Assembly (NCBI GenBank): GCA_030837825.1
Contig: JAUQYB010000110.1
Location: 1 to 64,000, forward strand
Source: Albidovulum sp.
Lineage (GTDB): Bacteria > Pseudomonadota > Alphaproteobacteria > Rhodobacterales > Rhodobacteraceae
Direction of reading: 5' to 3'
DNA length: 64,000 bases
In this document: positions 25,191 to 34,220 of the stretch, piece by piece
Numbering within the stretch: the stretch's first letter is position 1
Layout: every line of letters begins with the position of its first letter
The notes under the pieces: generated by a model
Told to the model about the DNA's origin: nothing
The model's database searches: none
Seen by the model: only the letters and a program-made list of their open reading frames with translations
Translations under genes and position numbers: made by a program

Positions 25191-27833
25191 GTGTCTGCCG
25201 ACGCCAACGTGACGCCGATGATGGCGCAGTATCTCGAGATCAAGGGGCGCCATCCCGACGCGCTTCTCTTCTACCGGATGGGCGATTTCTACGAGATGTT
25301 CTTCGCCGATGCCGAAGCGGCAGCGGCGGCGCTCGACATCGCGCTGACCAAACGCGGCCAGCATCTGGGCGAGGATATCCCGATGTGCGGTGTTCCGGTG
25401 CATGCCGCCGAGGGATACCTGCTGACCCTGATCCGCAAGGGTTTCCGCGTCGCGGTCGCGGAACAGATGGAGGATCCGGCCGAAGCGAGAAAGCGCGGGG
25501 CCAAGGCCGTCGTGGCGCGCGACGTGGTGCGGCTGGTGACGCCCGGGACGCTGACCGAGGAGTCGCTTCTGGAGGCGCGGCGGCACAACTTCCTCGCCGC
25601 CTGGGCCGAGGTGCGCGACGAGGCGGCCCTTGCCTGGGCGGACATCTCAACCGGAGAGGTGCGGGTGAGTCCCTGCCCGCTCAACCGGCTTTCGCCCGAA
25701 CTCGCGCGCCTTGCGCCGCGAGAGGTCGTCGTGAGCGAGGCACGGGAGGCTGATCTGGCCGGAATCGTGTCTGAATCCGGCGCCGCCCTGACGCCCCTCG
25801 GCCGTGCCTCCTTCGACAGCGCCGGCGCGGAACAACGGCTCTCGGCGCTTTACGATGTCGCCTCGCTCGATGCTTTCGGCAGCTTCGGACGCGCCGAACT
25901 TTCGGCGCTTGGCGCCATCGTCAACTATCTCGACCTGACCCAGCGGGGAAAGCCGCCGCTGCTGCGCCCCCCGGTCAAGGAACTGCCCGGCGGGGCGATG
26001 CAGATCGACGCGGCCACCCGCCGCAACCTCGAGATCACCCAGAGCCTGTCGGGCGGCCGCGACGGCTCGCTGATCGCGGCGATCGACCGCACTGTCACCG
26101 CGGCCGGCGCCCGGCTTCTGGAGCGCAGGCTCTCCGCCCCCTCGCGCGATCTCGGGGAAATCCGCGCCCGACTCGACGCGGTGCGCTTCCTCGCCGAGGA
26201 CGCGCGTCTGGCCGGCGCGCTCCGGGCCGATCTGCGCAGGGCTCCCGACATGGACCGCGCCCTCTCGCGCCTCGCGCTCGACCGCGGCGGGCCGCGCGAT
26301 CTGGCGGCGATCCGCGCGGGCCTGGCCGAGGCCGCGTCCGTCGCCCGGCGGCTGTCGGGCGACATGCCGGCACGGTTTTCCGCGGCGGTCCGCGCCCTCA
26401 CCGGCCATGAAGAGCTCGCCACCTGTCTTGAGGCCGCGCTGGTCGCGGATCCGCCGCTTCTTGTGCGCGACGGCGGGTTCATCGCGCCCGGTCATGATCC
26501 GGGCCTGGACGAGGCCCGCCAGCTTCGCGACGAAGGCCGTGGCGTCATCGCCAGGATGCAGGCCCAATATGTGGCGGAAACCGGCATCCAGAGCCTGAAG
26601 ATCAGGCACAACAACGTGCTCGGCTATTTCATCGAAACCACGGCGACCCACGCCGAAAGGATGCTGGCCGCCCCGTTCAACGAAGTCTTCATCCACCGCC
26701 AGACGACGGCCAACCAGTTGCGGTTCACCACGCTGGCGCTGTCCGGAATGGAGACGAAAATCCTCAATGCCGGCAATCTCGCGCTCGAGATCGAGAGGCG
26801 GCTCTACGAGGGCCTGAAGGCACGCGTGCTCGACGCCGCCCCGCGCATCTCCGAAGCCGCCCGCGCGCTGGCGGAGATCGACCTCACGGCGGCCTTCGCC
26901 GACCTCGCCCGCGGTGAGGGCTGGACCGAGCCTCGCATCGACGACAGCCGCGCCTTCGAGGTGGAGGGCGGCCGCCACCCGGTCGTGGAGCGCGCGCTGA
27001 CGCGGGCGGGCGACGCCTTCATCGCCAACGACTGCAACCTCACCCCGGGCGACACTCCCGCGATCTGGCTGCTGACCGGGCCGAACATGGCCGGCAAGTC
27101 GACCTTCCTGCGGCAGAACGCGCTCATCGCCCTTCTGGCGCAGGCCGGAAGCTTCGTGCCGGCCCGCAAGGCCCATGTCGGGATCGTGAGCCAGCTCTTC
27201 AGCCGGGTCGGCGCAGCCGACGACCTTGCCCGCGGGCGGTCCACCTTCATGGTCGAGATGGTGGAAACCGCCGCCATTCTCAACCAGGCCGACGACCGCG
27301 CCTTCGTCATCCTCGACGAGATCGGCCGCGGCACCGCGACCTATGACGGGCTTTCCATCGCCTGGGCAACCCTGGAACACCTGCACGAGGTGAACCGGAC
27401 CCGCGCGCTTTTCGCGACGCACTACCACGAGATGACGGCTCTCGCCGCCAAGCTGAAAGGGGTGGAGAACGCGACCGTCGCCGTGAAGGATTGGGAAGGA
27501 GACGTCATCTTCCTGCACGAGGTCAGGAAGGGCGCGGCCGATCGCAGCTACGGCGTGCAGGTGGCGCGGCTCGCCGGGCTGCCCCCGGCGGTGGTGGAGC
27601 GGGCCAGGGTCGTGCTGGAGGCGCTCGAGAAGGGCGAACGCGAGGGCGGCACACGCAGGCAGGCCCTGATTGATGACCTGCCGCTGTTCAGCGCCGCGCC
27701 CGCCGCGGTGCCGAAGCCCGCCCGGGGGCCGTCAAAGCTCGAGGAACGGCTCGCGGCGCTTCACCCCGACGAGATGACGCCATTGCAGGCGCTCTCCGCT
27801 CTCTACGACCTGAAATCCATCCTCGGCGGCTGA
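25191..27833 (+). CDS. mutS: DNA mismatch repair protein MutS
   Basis: MutS recognises mismatches and small loops and starts repair with MutL. The 880-residue protein has the mismatch-binding MGDFYEMFFADAE region at the N-terminus (Phe-X-Glu present), the clamp domains, and the ATPase with Walker A GPNMAGKST, FSRVGAADDLARGRSTFMVEM and Walker B FVILDEIGRGTATYDG. The start is GTG at 25191, with GGGGGAAA upstream; no ATG gives the conserved N-terminus. Confidence 0.97.
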   Translation: MSADANVTPMMAQYLEIKGRHPDALLFYRMGDFYEMFFADAEAAAAALDIALTKRGQHLGEDIPMCGVPVHAAEGYLLTLIRKGFRVAVAEQMEDPAEARKRGAKAVVARDVVRLVTPGTLTEESLLEARRHNFLAAWAEVRDEAALAWADISTGEVRVSPCPLNRLSPELARLAPREVVVSEAREADLAGIVSESGAALTPLGRASFDSAGAEQRLSALYDVASLDAFGSFGRAELSALGAIVNYLDLTQRGKPPLLRPPVKELPGGAMQIDAATRRNLEITQSLSGGRDGSLIAAIDRTVTAAGARLLERRLSAPSRDLGEIRARLDAVRFLAEDARLAGALRADLRRAPDMDRALSRLALDRGGPRDLAAIRAGLAEAASVARRLSGDMPARFSAAVRALTGHEELATCLEAALVADPPLLVRDGGFIAPGHDPGLDEARQLRDEGRGVIARMQAQYVAETGIQSLKIRHNNVLGYFIETTATHAERMLAAPFNEVFIHRQTTANQLRFTTLALSGMETKILNAGNLALEIERRLYEGLKARVLDAAPRISEAARALAEIDLTAAFADLARGEGWTEPRIDDSRAFEVEGGRHPVVERALTRAGDAFIANDCNLTPGDTPAIWLLTGPNMAGKSTFLRQNALIALLAQAGSFVPARKAHVGIVSQLFSRVGAADDLARGRSTFMVEMVETAAILNQADDRAFVILDEIGRGTATYDGLSIAWATLEHLHEVNRTRALFATHYHEMTALAAKLKGVENATVAVKDWEGDVIFLHEVRKGAADRSYGVQVARLAGLPPAVVERARVVLEALEKGEREGGTRRQALIDDLPLFSAAPAAVPKPARGPSKLEERLAALHPDEMTPLQALSALYDLKSILGG

Positions 27834-27852
27834 GAGGGGCTCCGGCCGCGAT

Positions 27853-27907
27853 CCGCATCTTCGTTGCGGAAATACCCCACGGGGGTGCGGGGGTGTGAAA
27901 CCCCCGC
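27853..27907. repeat. GC-rich intergenic element with hairpin between mutS and grpE
   Basis: The 91-base convergent gap holds TCTTCGTTGCGGAAATACCCC, then GGGGGT repeats and a perfect 7-bp hairpin (GCGGGGG at 27887-27893, CCCCCGC at 27901-27907, loop TGTGAAA). The hairpin has no T-run. The TTCGTTGCGGAAATA-CCC stretch resembles an intergenic sequence I recall from other Rhodobacteraceae genomes; this is memory and was not searched. It occurs only once in this window. It may act as a terminator for both genes. Confidence 0.45.
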
Positions 27908-27924
27908 TGCGGCTCTTTGCTGCC

Positions 27925-28473
27925 TCACGACCGCGGCGTCGAACTCACGCCCACCTGCGCGGGCCTGAGAAGCCGCTCGTGCAGCTTGAAACCCTCGGTC
28001 ATCACCTGGATGATGTCGCCGGCCCTGGTGCCGGGAACCGGCGCCTCGAACATGGCCTCGTGCATCTGCGGATCGAATGCGTCGCCGATCTGCGGCGCGA
28101 CCGGCTGCAGGCCATGCCTGCCCAGAGTGGAGATGAGTTCCCGCATCGTCAGCTCGACCCCCTCGATCAGCGCCTTCGCGGCCTCGCGCTGGTCGGCCGT
28201 CGCGGAATCGATCGCACGCTTGAGGTTGTCATAGACCGGCAAGAGATCGCGGGCCAGCCTCGAGCCTCCGTACTGTTCCGCCTCGCGCCGGTCACGTTCG
28301 CCGCGCTTGCGGATGTTCTCGGCGTCCGCCAGCGCGCGCATGAACCTGTCGCGCAATTCGTCCCGCTCGGCGCGCAGCGCCTCCAGCTCGTCGGCCATGA
28401 CATCCGTCTCGACCGCTTCGTCGCCAATCTGCGCCTGATCTTCGGCGATTTCGTCCTTCTTCATCTCGCTCAT
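27925..28473 (-). CDS. grpE: Nucleotide exchange factor GrpE
   Basis: GrpE releases ADP from DnaK. The 182-residue protein has the long N-terminal coiled coil (MADELEALRAERDELRDRFMRALADAENIRKR) and the beta domain ending in the family signature AGDIIQVMTEGFKLHERLLRPAQVGVS. It follows hrcA by 3 bases and they should be one operon, as usual in alphaproteobacteria. Confidence 0.95.
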   Translation of the reverse strand: MSEMKKDEIAEDQAQIGDEAVETDVMADELEALRAERDELRDRFMRALADAENIRKRGERDRREAEQYGGSRLARDLLPVYDNLKRAIDSATADQREAAKALIEGVELTMRELISTLGRHGLQPVAPQIGDAFDPQMHEAMFEAPVPGTRAGDIIQVMTEGFKLHERLLRPAQVGVSSTPRS

Positions 28474-28476
28474 AGT

Positions 28477-29559
28477 CTACCCTTTCCGCTCGCCGGACAG
28501 CATCCGCCCGACAAGTTGCGCCGTGTAGTCGACGATCGGAACGATGCGGCCGTAGTTGAGCCGCGTCGGGCCGATGACGCCGACGGCGCCGATGATCTTC
28601 CGGTCAGCGTTCATATAGGGAGAGACCACCAGAGAGGAACCCGAAAGTGAGAACAACTTGTTCTCCGAGCCGATAAAAATGCGCACGCCCTGGCCTTGGT
28701 CCGCGAGTTCGAGGAATTCGGCGATGTCACGCTTGCGCTCGAGATCGTCGAACAGCGTCCGGATGCGTTCCAGGTTCGACTCCTCTGCCTGGTCGATCAG
28801 GTTGGCGGTGCCGCGCACGATCAGGCGCTCGGAGGTTTCGCCCTGGTTGTCCCAGAGCGCAAGCCCGCTTTCGACCAGCGCCTGTGCCGCGACGTCAAGC
28901 TCCTGCCGTCGCCGCGCGATTTCGGCGCCCATGTGGGCGCGCAGGTCGGAAAGGGTGCGCCCCTCGGCAACCGCATTGACGAAATTCGCCGCCTCGCGCA
29001 GCGACGAGGGGGTTTGTCCGGGCGGCGGGGTGAAGATGCGGTTTTCGACGTGACCGTCGGCGAAGACGAGGACGACCAGCGCCCGGTCGGAGCCGAGGCT
29101 GACGAAATCGATGTGGCGGATTTCGGATTCGTGCTTGGGGGCAAGCACGAGGCTCGCGCCATGCGTCAGGCCGGAAAGCGCCGCGCCGATCCGGTCGAGA
29201 AGCGGTGCGATGCCCGGTTCGGTACCGCCGGTGGTCGCCTCGATCGCCGCGCGGTCCTGGATCGACAGGGCCGACACCTCCATCAGCCCGTCGACGAACA
29301 TCCTGAGCCCGAGTTGCGTGGGCACCCGGCCGGCCGAGGTATGCGGGCTGTCGAGAAGGCCGAGGTATTCCAGATCCTGCATCACGTTTCGGATCGTCGC
29401 AGCAGAGACCGCTTCGCTCATCGACCGCGTGAGGGTGCGGGAGCCGACGGGATCGCCGGTGTCGAGGTAGGTTTCGACCACGCGCCGGAACACTTCCCGC
29501 GAACGGGCATTCATCTCGGCAAGGAGCCTGGAGCGTTCGTGCATGTCGCTGTCTGCCAT
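28477..29559 (-). CDS. hrcA: Heat-inducible transcription repressor HrcA
   Basis: HrcA represses heat-shock operons by binding CIRCE elements. The 360-residue protein has the N-terminal winged helix ([55 protein letters not shown]) and the C-terminal ligand/dimer domain ending in [22 protein letters not shown]. The start [10 protein letters not shown] at 29559 is about 4 bases after the predicted transcription start (leaderless); MHERSRLL at 29544 is the alternative. No CIRCE palindrome is seen upstream, so autoregulation by CIRCE is not supported. Confidence 0.95.
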   Translation of the reverse strand: MADSDMHERSRLLAEMNARSREVFRRVVETYLDTGDPVGSRTLTRSMSEAVSAATIRNVMQDLEYLGLLDSPHTSAGRVPTQLGLRMFVDGLMEVSALSIQDRAAIEATTGGTEPGIAPLLDRIGAALSGLTHGASLVLAPKHESEIRHIDFVSLGSDRALVVLVFADGHVENRIFTPPPGQTPSSLREAANFVNAVAEGRTLSDLRAHMGAEIARRRQELDVAAQALVESGLALWDNQGETSERLIVRGTANLIDQAEESNLERIRTLFDDLERKRDIAEFLELADQGQGVRIFIGSENKLFSLSGSSLVVSPYMNADRKIIGAVGVIGPTRLNYGRIVPIVDYTAQLVGRMLSGERKG

Positions 29560-29569
29560 CTCGTCCCAG

Positions 29570-29598
29570 AGATAAGAACCCGGCGGGCACCGCGTCAA
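29570..29598 (-). promoter_or_regulatory. Promoter of hrcA-grpE
   Basis: On the minus strand TTGACG (29593-29598) and TTATCT (29570-29575) are separated by 17 bases. The predicted start of transcription is near 29563, only about 4 bases from the assigned ATG of hrcA, so the message would be leaderless or nearly so. Confidence 0.55.
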
Positions 29599-29661
29599 TC
29601 CGGGGTTGCCACCGGCCGTCGCCGGCCTGTAATTGGCACGATGCCCAGAAAAGGAAATCCC

Positions 29662-30372
29662 ATGCGACCCTCCGGCCGGAAGCTTGATGCCATGCGTCCC
29701 ATCGCGATCGAGACGGGGGTCACGAAACACGCGGAAGGCTCGTGCCTGATCCGCTGCGGCGACACCCATGTCCTCTGCACCGCGACGATCGAGGACAAGG
29801 CGCCGCCGTTCCTCAAGGGCACCGGCCTTGGCTGGGTCACCGCGGAATACGGCATGCTGCCCAGGGCCACGAACACCCGCAACCGTCGCGAGGCGGCGGC
29901 GGGCAAGCAATCGGGCCGGACACAGGAAATCCAGCGCCTTGTCGGGCGGGCACTGCGCGCCGGCGTGGACCGCGTGGCGCTTGGCGAACGCCAGATCGTG
30001 ATCGACTGCGACGTGATCCAGGCCGACGGCGGCACCCGCTGCGCCGCGATCACCGGCGGCTGGGTGGCGCTCAGGCTTGCCGTCAACCGGCTGATCAAGG
30101 CGGGGGCAGTCACCGGCGACCCGAGCGTCGATCATGTCGCGGCGGTGTCCTGCGGCATCTACGCCGGCCAGCCGGTGCTGGATCTCGACTATGCCGAGGA
30201 CAGCGAGGCGGGAACCGATGGCAACTTCATCCTCACCGGCCGCGGCCGGCTGGTGGAGGTGCAGATGTCGGCCGAGGGGGCGACCTTCAGCCGCGACGAG
30301 ATGGGGCGGCTTCTCGACCTGGCGGAAACAGGGATCGGGGAGCTTGTGGCGGCGCAGCGGGCGGCGACCTGA
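29662..30372 (+). CDS. rph: Ribonuclease PH
   Basis: RNase PH trims tRNA 3' ends phosphorolytically. The 236-residue protein shows the family landmarks [14 protein letters not shown] at the start, [42 protein letters not shown] and the active-site [18 protein letters not shown]. The start at 29662 has AAGGAA 6 bases upstream. It is divergent from hrcA, and its stop overlaps the rdgB start by one base (TGATG). Confidence 0.97.
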   Translation: MRPSGRKLDAMRPIAIETGVTKHAEGSCLIRCGDTHVLCTATIEDKAPPFLKGTGLGWVTAEYGMLPRATNTRNRREAAAGKQSGRTQEIQRLVGRALRAGVDRVALGERQIVIDCDVIQADGGTRCAAITGGWVALRLAVNRLIKAGAVTGDPSVDHVAAVSCGIYAGQPVLDLDYAEDSEAGTDGNFILTGRGRLVEVQMSAEGATFSRDEMGRLLDLAETGIGELVAAQRAAT

Positions 30373-30983
30373 TGCGCAGGTTCACCGGCGACCGCTTGCT
30401 TGTGGCCACCCACAACGAGGGCAAGCTGGAAGAGATCACCGCCCTTCTGCAACCCTACGGCATCGCCTGCGTCAGCGCGGGCGAGCTGGGGCTGCCCGAG
30501 CCCGAGGAGACGGAAACGACCTTTGTCGGCAACGCCCGGATCAAGGCCCATGCGGCGGCAAAGACGACGGGGCTGCCGGCGCTGGCCGACGACAGCGGGA
30601 TCGAGGTCGATGGCCTTGGTGGCGCGCCGGGCGTCCACACCGCCGACTGGGCGACGACCCCGGCCGGGCGCGACTTCGTTCAGGCGATGACGCGCACCTG
30701 GGAAGAACTGGAAAGGGCCGGCGCCCGGTATCCGCGGACCGCGCGCTTTCGCGCGACGATGGTCCTTGCCTGGCCTGACGGGCACGACGAGGTCTTCGAG
30801 GGCAAGGTGGAGGGGCAGGTCGTCTGGCCGATGCGGGGAAGGCAGGGCCACGGCTACGACCCGATGTTCCAGCCTGCGGGCCACGCCCGCACCTTCGCCG
30901 AGATGGACCCGGCGGAAAAGAACCGGATCAGCCACCGCGCGGACGCCTTCGGCAAGCTGGTGGCCTGTTTCGACCGGGCCTGA
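30372..30983 (+). CDS. rdgB: dITP/XTP pyrophosphatase (RdgB/HAM1 family)
   Basis: The enzyme removes inosine and xanthosine triphosphates from the nucleotide pool. The 203-residue protein has the N-terminal VATHNEGKLEE, the FVGNARIKAHAAAKTTGLPALADDSGIEV core with substrate-binding Asp residues, and the C-terminal GHGYDPMFQP and MDPAEKNRISHRADA motifs. It starts in a one-base overlap with the rph stop and ends one base before the hemW ATG. Confidence 0.96.
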   Translation: MRRFTGDRLLVATHNEGKLEEITALLQPYGIACVSAGELGLPEPEETETTFVGNARIKAHAAAKTTGLPALADDSGIEVDGLGGAPGVHTADWATTPAGRDFVQAMTRTWEELERAGARYPRTARFRATMVLAWPDGHDEVFEGKVEGQVVWPMRGRQGHGYDPMFQPAGHARTFAEMDPAEKNRISHRADAFGKLVACFDRA

Positions 30984-30984
30984 G

Positions 30985-32139
30985 ATGGAAGACTGGCGGC
31001 ACGGTGGATTCGGGCTCTATCTGCACTGGCCGTTCTGCGCCTCCAAATGCCCTTATTGCGACTTCAACTCGCATGTCGCGGCCACGATCGACCACGATCG
31101 CTGGAAGCGCGCCTATCTGGACGAGATCGCCCGCATCGGAGCCGAGACGCCGGACCGCGTCCTGAACACGGTCTTTTTCGGCGGCGGCACGCCGTCGCTG
31201 ATGGAGCCCGACACCGTCGCCGCGATCCTCGAGGCGGTGCGGACGACATGGCCGCAGGCGAACGATCTGGAGGTGACGCTCGAGGCCAACCCCGGCAGCG
31301 TCGATGCGGCACGGTTCCGCGCCTATGCGGAGGCCGGAGTCAACCGGCTGTCGATGGGTGTGCAGGCACTGAACGATGCCGATCTGCGACGGCTCGGGCG
31401 GCTGCACACGGCGGCAGAGGCGCGTGCTGCCTTCGACATCGCGAGGGCGGCCTTCCCGCGTGTGAGTTTGGACCTGATCTATGCCCGGCAGAACCAGACC
31501 GTTTCCGACTGGGAGGCGGAGTTGCACGAGGCGCTGACACTGGCCATCGACCATCTGTCGCTCTACCAGCTTACGATCGAGAATGGCACCGCCTTCGGCG
31601 CGCGTCACGCCGCGGGGCGGCTGAAGGGGCTGCCGGATGACGACAGCGCGGCTGACATGTATATGATCACACAGGATATTCTCGCAAGCGCGGGAATGCC
31701 GGCCTATGAGGTGTCGAACCACGCACGGACGGGCGCGGAGAGCCGGCACAACCTGATCTACTGGCGCTATGGAGACTATGCCGGCATCGGCCCAGGCGCC
31801 CATGGGCGGCTGACGCTCGGGGGCCGACGGATCGCGACAGATACGCCGAAGGCGCCCGGGGCCTGGCTTTCGCAGGTCGAAGCCGCCGGGCACGGCGAAC
31901 TGCCGCGCGAGCCCCTGCGCCCCGAGGATCAGGCGGCCGAGTATCTGATGATGGCGCTTCGCCTCTCCGAGGGGATGGACATGGACCGTTATGCGGCGCT
32001 GGCAGGACGGCCGCTTGCGCGGACGGCCGTGGCACGGCTCGAGGACCTGTCGATGATCCGGCGCGAGGGCGCGCGCCTCAGTCCGACGCCGGCCGGCCGG
32101 GCGGTTCTGAATGCGGTGATCCGGGAGCTGATGCCGTGA
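30985..32139 (+). CDS. hemW: HemW, radical-SAM haem chaperone family protein
   Basis: This 384-residue protein was long annotated as oxygen-independent coproporphyrinogen oxidase but belongs to the HemW group, which binds haem. The radical-SAM cluster motif CASKCPYCDF (CxxxCxxC) lies near residue 18, with VFFGGGTPSL and ANPGS following, and the SLYQLTIENGTAFG and HNLIYWRYGDYAGIGPGAHG segments of the family. The extra Cys expected after the cluster motif in true HemN is replaced by Phe. It is co-transcribed with rdgB and the downstream DUF454 gene. Confidence 0.92.
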   Translation: MEDWRHGGFGLYLHWPFCASKCPYCDFNSHVAATIDHDRWKRAYLDEIARIGAETPDRVLNTVFFGGGTPSLMEPDTVAAILEAVRTTWPQANDLEVTLEANPGSVDAARFRAYAEAGVNRLSMGVQALNDADLRRLGRLHTAAEARAAFDIARAAFPRVSLDLIYARQNQTVSDWEAELHEALTLAIDHLSLYQLTIENGTAFGARHAAGRLKGLPDDDSAADMYMITQDILASAGMPAYEVSNHARTGAESRHNLIYWRYGDYAGIGPGAHGRLTLGGRRIATDTPKAPGAWLSQVEAAGHGELPREPLRPEDQAAEYLMMALRLSEGMDMDRYAALAGRPLARTAVARLEDLSMIRREGARLSPTPAGRAVLNAVIRELMP

Positions 32140-32492
32140 TGCGGGCGTTCTGGCTGGCGCTCGGGCTTGGTGCGTTGGCTCTGGGCTCGGTCGGGATGTT
32201 CGTGCCGCTTCTTCCGACGGTGCCGTTTCTGCTTCTGTCCGCCTTCGGCTTTGCGCGATCGTCCGAACGTCTGCATCACTGGATTCTGTCCCATCGCATT
32301 TTCGGGCCGCCGATTTCGGACTGGCGCGAGCGGGGGGTCATCAGCCGCCGCGCAAAATATGCTGCGACAGTGTCTGTCCTTGCCAGTTTGGCGGCTTCTC
32401 TGGCGTTGCGATTCGATCCTTTGCTGATCGTGGTTCAGGCGGCCGCTCTGGGTCTGGTAGCCCTTTTCCTCTGGACCCGCCCGAATGCCTGA
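32136..32492 (+). CDS. DUF454 (YbaN-like) inner membrane protein
   Basis: This 118-residue protein has two hydrophobic regions: an N-terminal one with the DUF454 signature GLGALALGSVGMFVPLLPTVPFLLLSAFGFARSS and a C-terminal pair of segments. Function is unknown. It can start at GTG 32136, overlapping the hemW stop by 4 bases, or at ATG 32139. It is the last gene of the rph-rdgB-hemW run and faces parB across 18 bases. Confidence 0.85.
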   Translation: MMRAFWLALGLGALALGSVGMFVPLLPTVPFLLLSAFGFARSSERLHHWILSHRIFGPPISDWRERGVISRRAKYAATVSVLASLAASLALRFDPLLIVVQAAALGLVALFLWTRPNA

Positions 32493-32510
32493 CCCCGGAA
32501 TGCCCGGCGC

Positions 32511-33398
32511 TCAGCGGTTCTGCGACAGAAGTTGGCACAACTCGTCAAGCTGATCGAGCGACTTGTAGGTAATGACGACATTGCCGCCGTCATGCCCCCT
32601 GTGGTCGATCACGACCTTCATTCGCAAGTTCGCGGAGAGATCCTGTTCGAGCACACGGGTGTCGGCGTCCTTCTCGGCCCGTGGCGCGCGGGGCGCGGCC
32701 GGCTTCGCGGGCGACTTTGCCAGCCGCTCGGTTTCCCGCACCGAAAGGCCACGCGCCATGACCTGGCGGGCGAGCGCCACGGGATTGTCCGTGGTGATGA
32801 GCGCGCGCGCATGGCCGGCGGACAGCCTGCCTTCGCGCAGCCAGGCCTGCACCTCATCCGGGAGCGTCAGGAGCCGGAGGAGGTTCGCGATATGGCTGCG
32901 GCTCTTCCCGAGCGCCGAGGCAACCTTCTCCTGCGTGTGGCCAAAGCGCTCCATGAGCTGGCGATAGCCAAGTGCCTCTTCGATCGCATTGAGATCGGCG
33001 CGCTGGATGTTTTCGATAATCGCAACTTCCAGAACCTCGGTATCGTCGAGATCGCGGATCAGGACGGGGACCTCGTGAAGCTGGGCAAGCTGCGCGGCAC
33101 GCCAGCGCCTTTCGCCGGCGACAATCTCATAACTATCTGTTTTTCTTGGATTTTCACGAACAATGAGCGGCTGGATGATTCCCTTGGCGCGGATCGATTC
33201 CGCCAGTTCGTGGAGCGCTTCCGGCGGGAAATCCCGCCGCGGCTGGTCCGGATTCGGTTCGAGTCTTTCGACCGGAACCCGGGTATCGGCGCGCTGGACG
33301 CGGCCTTCCATCCGCGGTGCGGCGCCGAGATTGACGTCGGCCATCAGTGCCGAAAGGCCTCGTCCAAGACCCCTGCGTTCGATCTTGCGGTCGGTCAT
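32511..33398 (-). CDS. parB: Chromosome partitioning protein ParB
   Basis: ParB binds parS, spreads as a CTP-dependent clamp and directs origin segregation with ParA. The 295-residue protein has the N-terminal ParA-stimulating segment RRGLGRGLSALMAD, the CTPase/ParB-box motif GERRWRAAQ, the IENIQRADLNAIEEA helix, the helix-turn-helix (TQEKVASALGKSRSHIANLLRLL) and a C-terminal dimerisation domain. Two parS sites lie 1.4 and 3.3 kb upstream in the same gene run. Confidence 0.97.
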   Translation of the reverse strand: MTDRKIERRGLGRGLSALMADVNLGAAPRMEGRVQRADTRVPVERLEPNPDQPRRDFPPEALHELAESIRAKGIIQPLIVRENPRKTDSYEIVAGERRWRAAQLAQLHEVPVLIRDLDDTEVLEVAIIENIQRADLNAIEEALGYRQLMERFGHTQEKVASALGKSRSHIANLLRLLTLPDEVQAWLREGRLSAGHARALITTDNPVALARQVMARGLSVRETERLAKSPAKPAAPRAPRAEKDADTRVLEQDLSANLRMKVVIDHRGHDGGNVVITYKSLDQLDELCQLLSQNR

Positions 33399-33416
33399 TG
33401 TTGGCCGTCCCTCCTG

Positions 33417-34220
33417 TCATTTGCCGCCGTGGCGGCCGAGGATCTCTTGCGCCAGGGCGCGGTAGGCAATGGCGCCCCTGGACATGGTATCATAGGCGAG
33501 CACCGGCACCGCATAGGATGGCGCTTCGGAAAGCCGGACATTGCGCGGCACGATCGTCTTGTAGACGAGGTCGCCGAGATTGGCGCGGGCGTCCGCTTCC
33601 ACCTGCTGGGAGAGATTGTTTCGGCTGTCGTACATCGTCAGCAGCACCCCTTCGATGCGCAGGTCGGGGTTGGCCGACTGCCGCACCTCGCGAATCGTGA
33701 GCATCAGTTGCGACAGGCCTTCGAGCGCATAGAATTCCGCCTGGAGCGGCACCAGAACCGCATGCGCGGCGACCATTGCGTTCACCGTCAGCAGGCTGAG
33801 CGATGGCGGGCAGTCGATCAGCACATAGTCGAAGGCGAAGCTGTCGATCGCCGGCTGGCGCAGGGCGTCGTGAAGAAGGAAACTGCGCTTTTCATTGCTG
33901 ACAAGCGCGATGTCGGCGGACGAAAGGTCGGTCGTGGACGGGCAAAGCCATATACCTTCGATCTGTGTTGGCCGGATCACATCGAGAAGGTCGGCATCCT
34001 CGATGAGAAGGTCATAGGTCGTCTTTTCGCGCTGCGCCGGTTCGAGACCAAGCCCTGTGGAAGCGTTGCCCTGCGGGTCGAGGTCGACCAGAAGGACGTT
34101 GAGCCCCTCCTCCGCCAGCGCGGCAGCCAGGTTGATGGCGGTCGTCGTCTTGCCGACCCCGCCCTTCTGGTTGGCGATGGCAATGATTTTAGGCCCTGGC
34201 GGACGCGTCGGATCAGACAC
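33417..34220 (-). CDS. parA: Chromosome partitioning ATPase ParA
   Basis: ParA is a DNA-binding Walker-type ATPase that drives movement of the ParB-parS complex. The 267-residue protein has the deviant Walker A KGGVGKTT at residues 19-26, the A' motif VDLDPQGNAS and the Walker B stretch YVLIDCPPSLSLLT. It overlaps the end of rsmG by 8 bases and is followed by parB after 18 bases; the three are co-transcribed. Confidence 0.97.
   Translation of the reverse strand: MSDPTRPPGPKIIAIANQKGGVGKTTTAINLAAALAEEGLNVLLVDLDPQGNASTGLGLEPAQREKTTYDLLIEDADLLDVIRPTQIEGIWLCPSTTDLSSADIALVSNEKRSFLLHDALRQPAIDSFAFDYVLIDCPPSLSLLTVNAMVAAHAVLVPLQAEFYALEGLSQLMLTIREVRQSANPDLRIEGVLLTMYDSRNNLSQQVEADARANLGDLVYKTIVPRNVRLSEAPSYAVPVLAYDTMSRGAIAYRALAQEILGRHGGK

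Noticed and set aside
29560..29661. CIRCE element upstream of hrcA.
   Set aside because: No TTAGCACTC/GAGTGCTAA pair is present in this gap.
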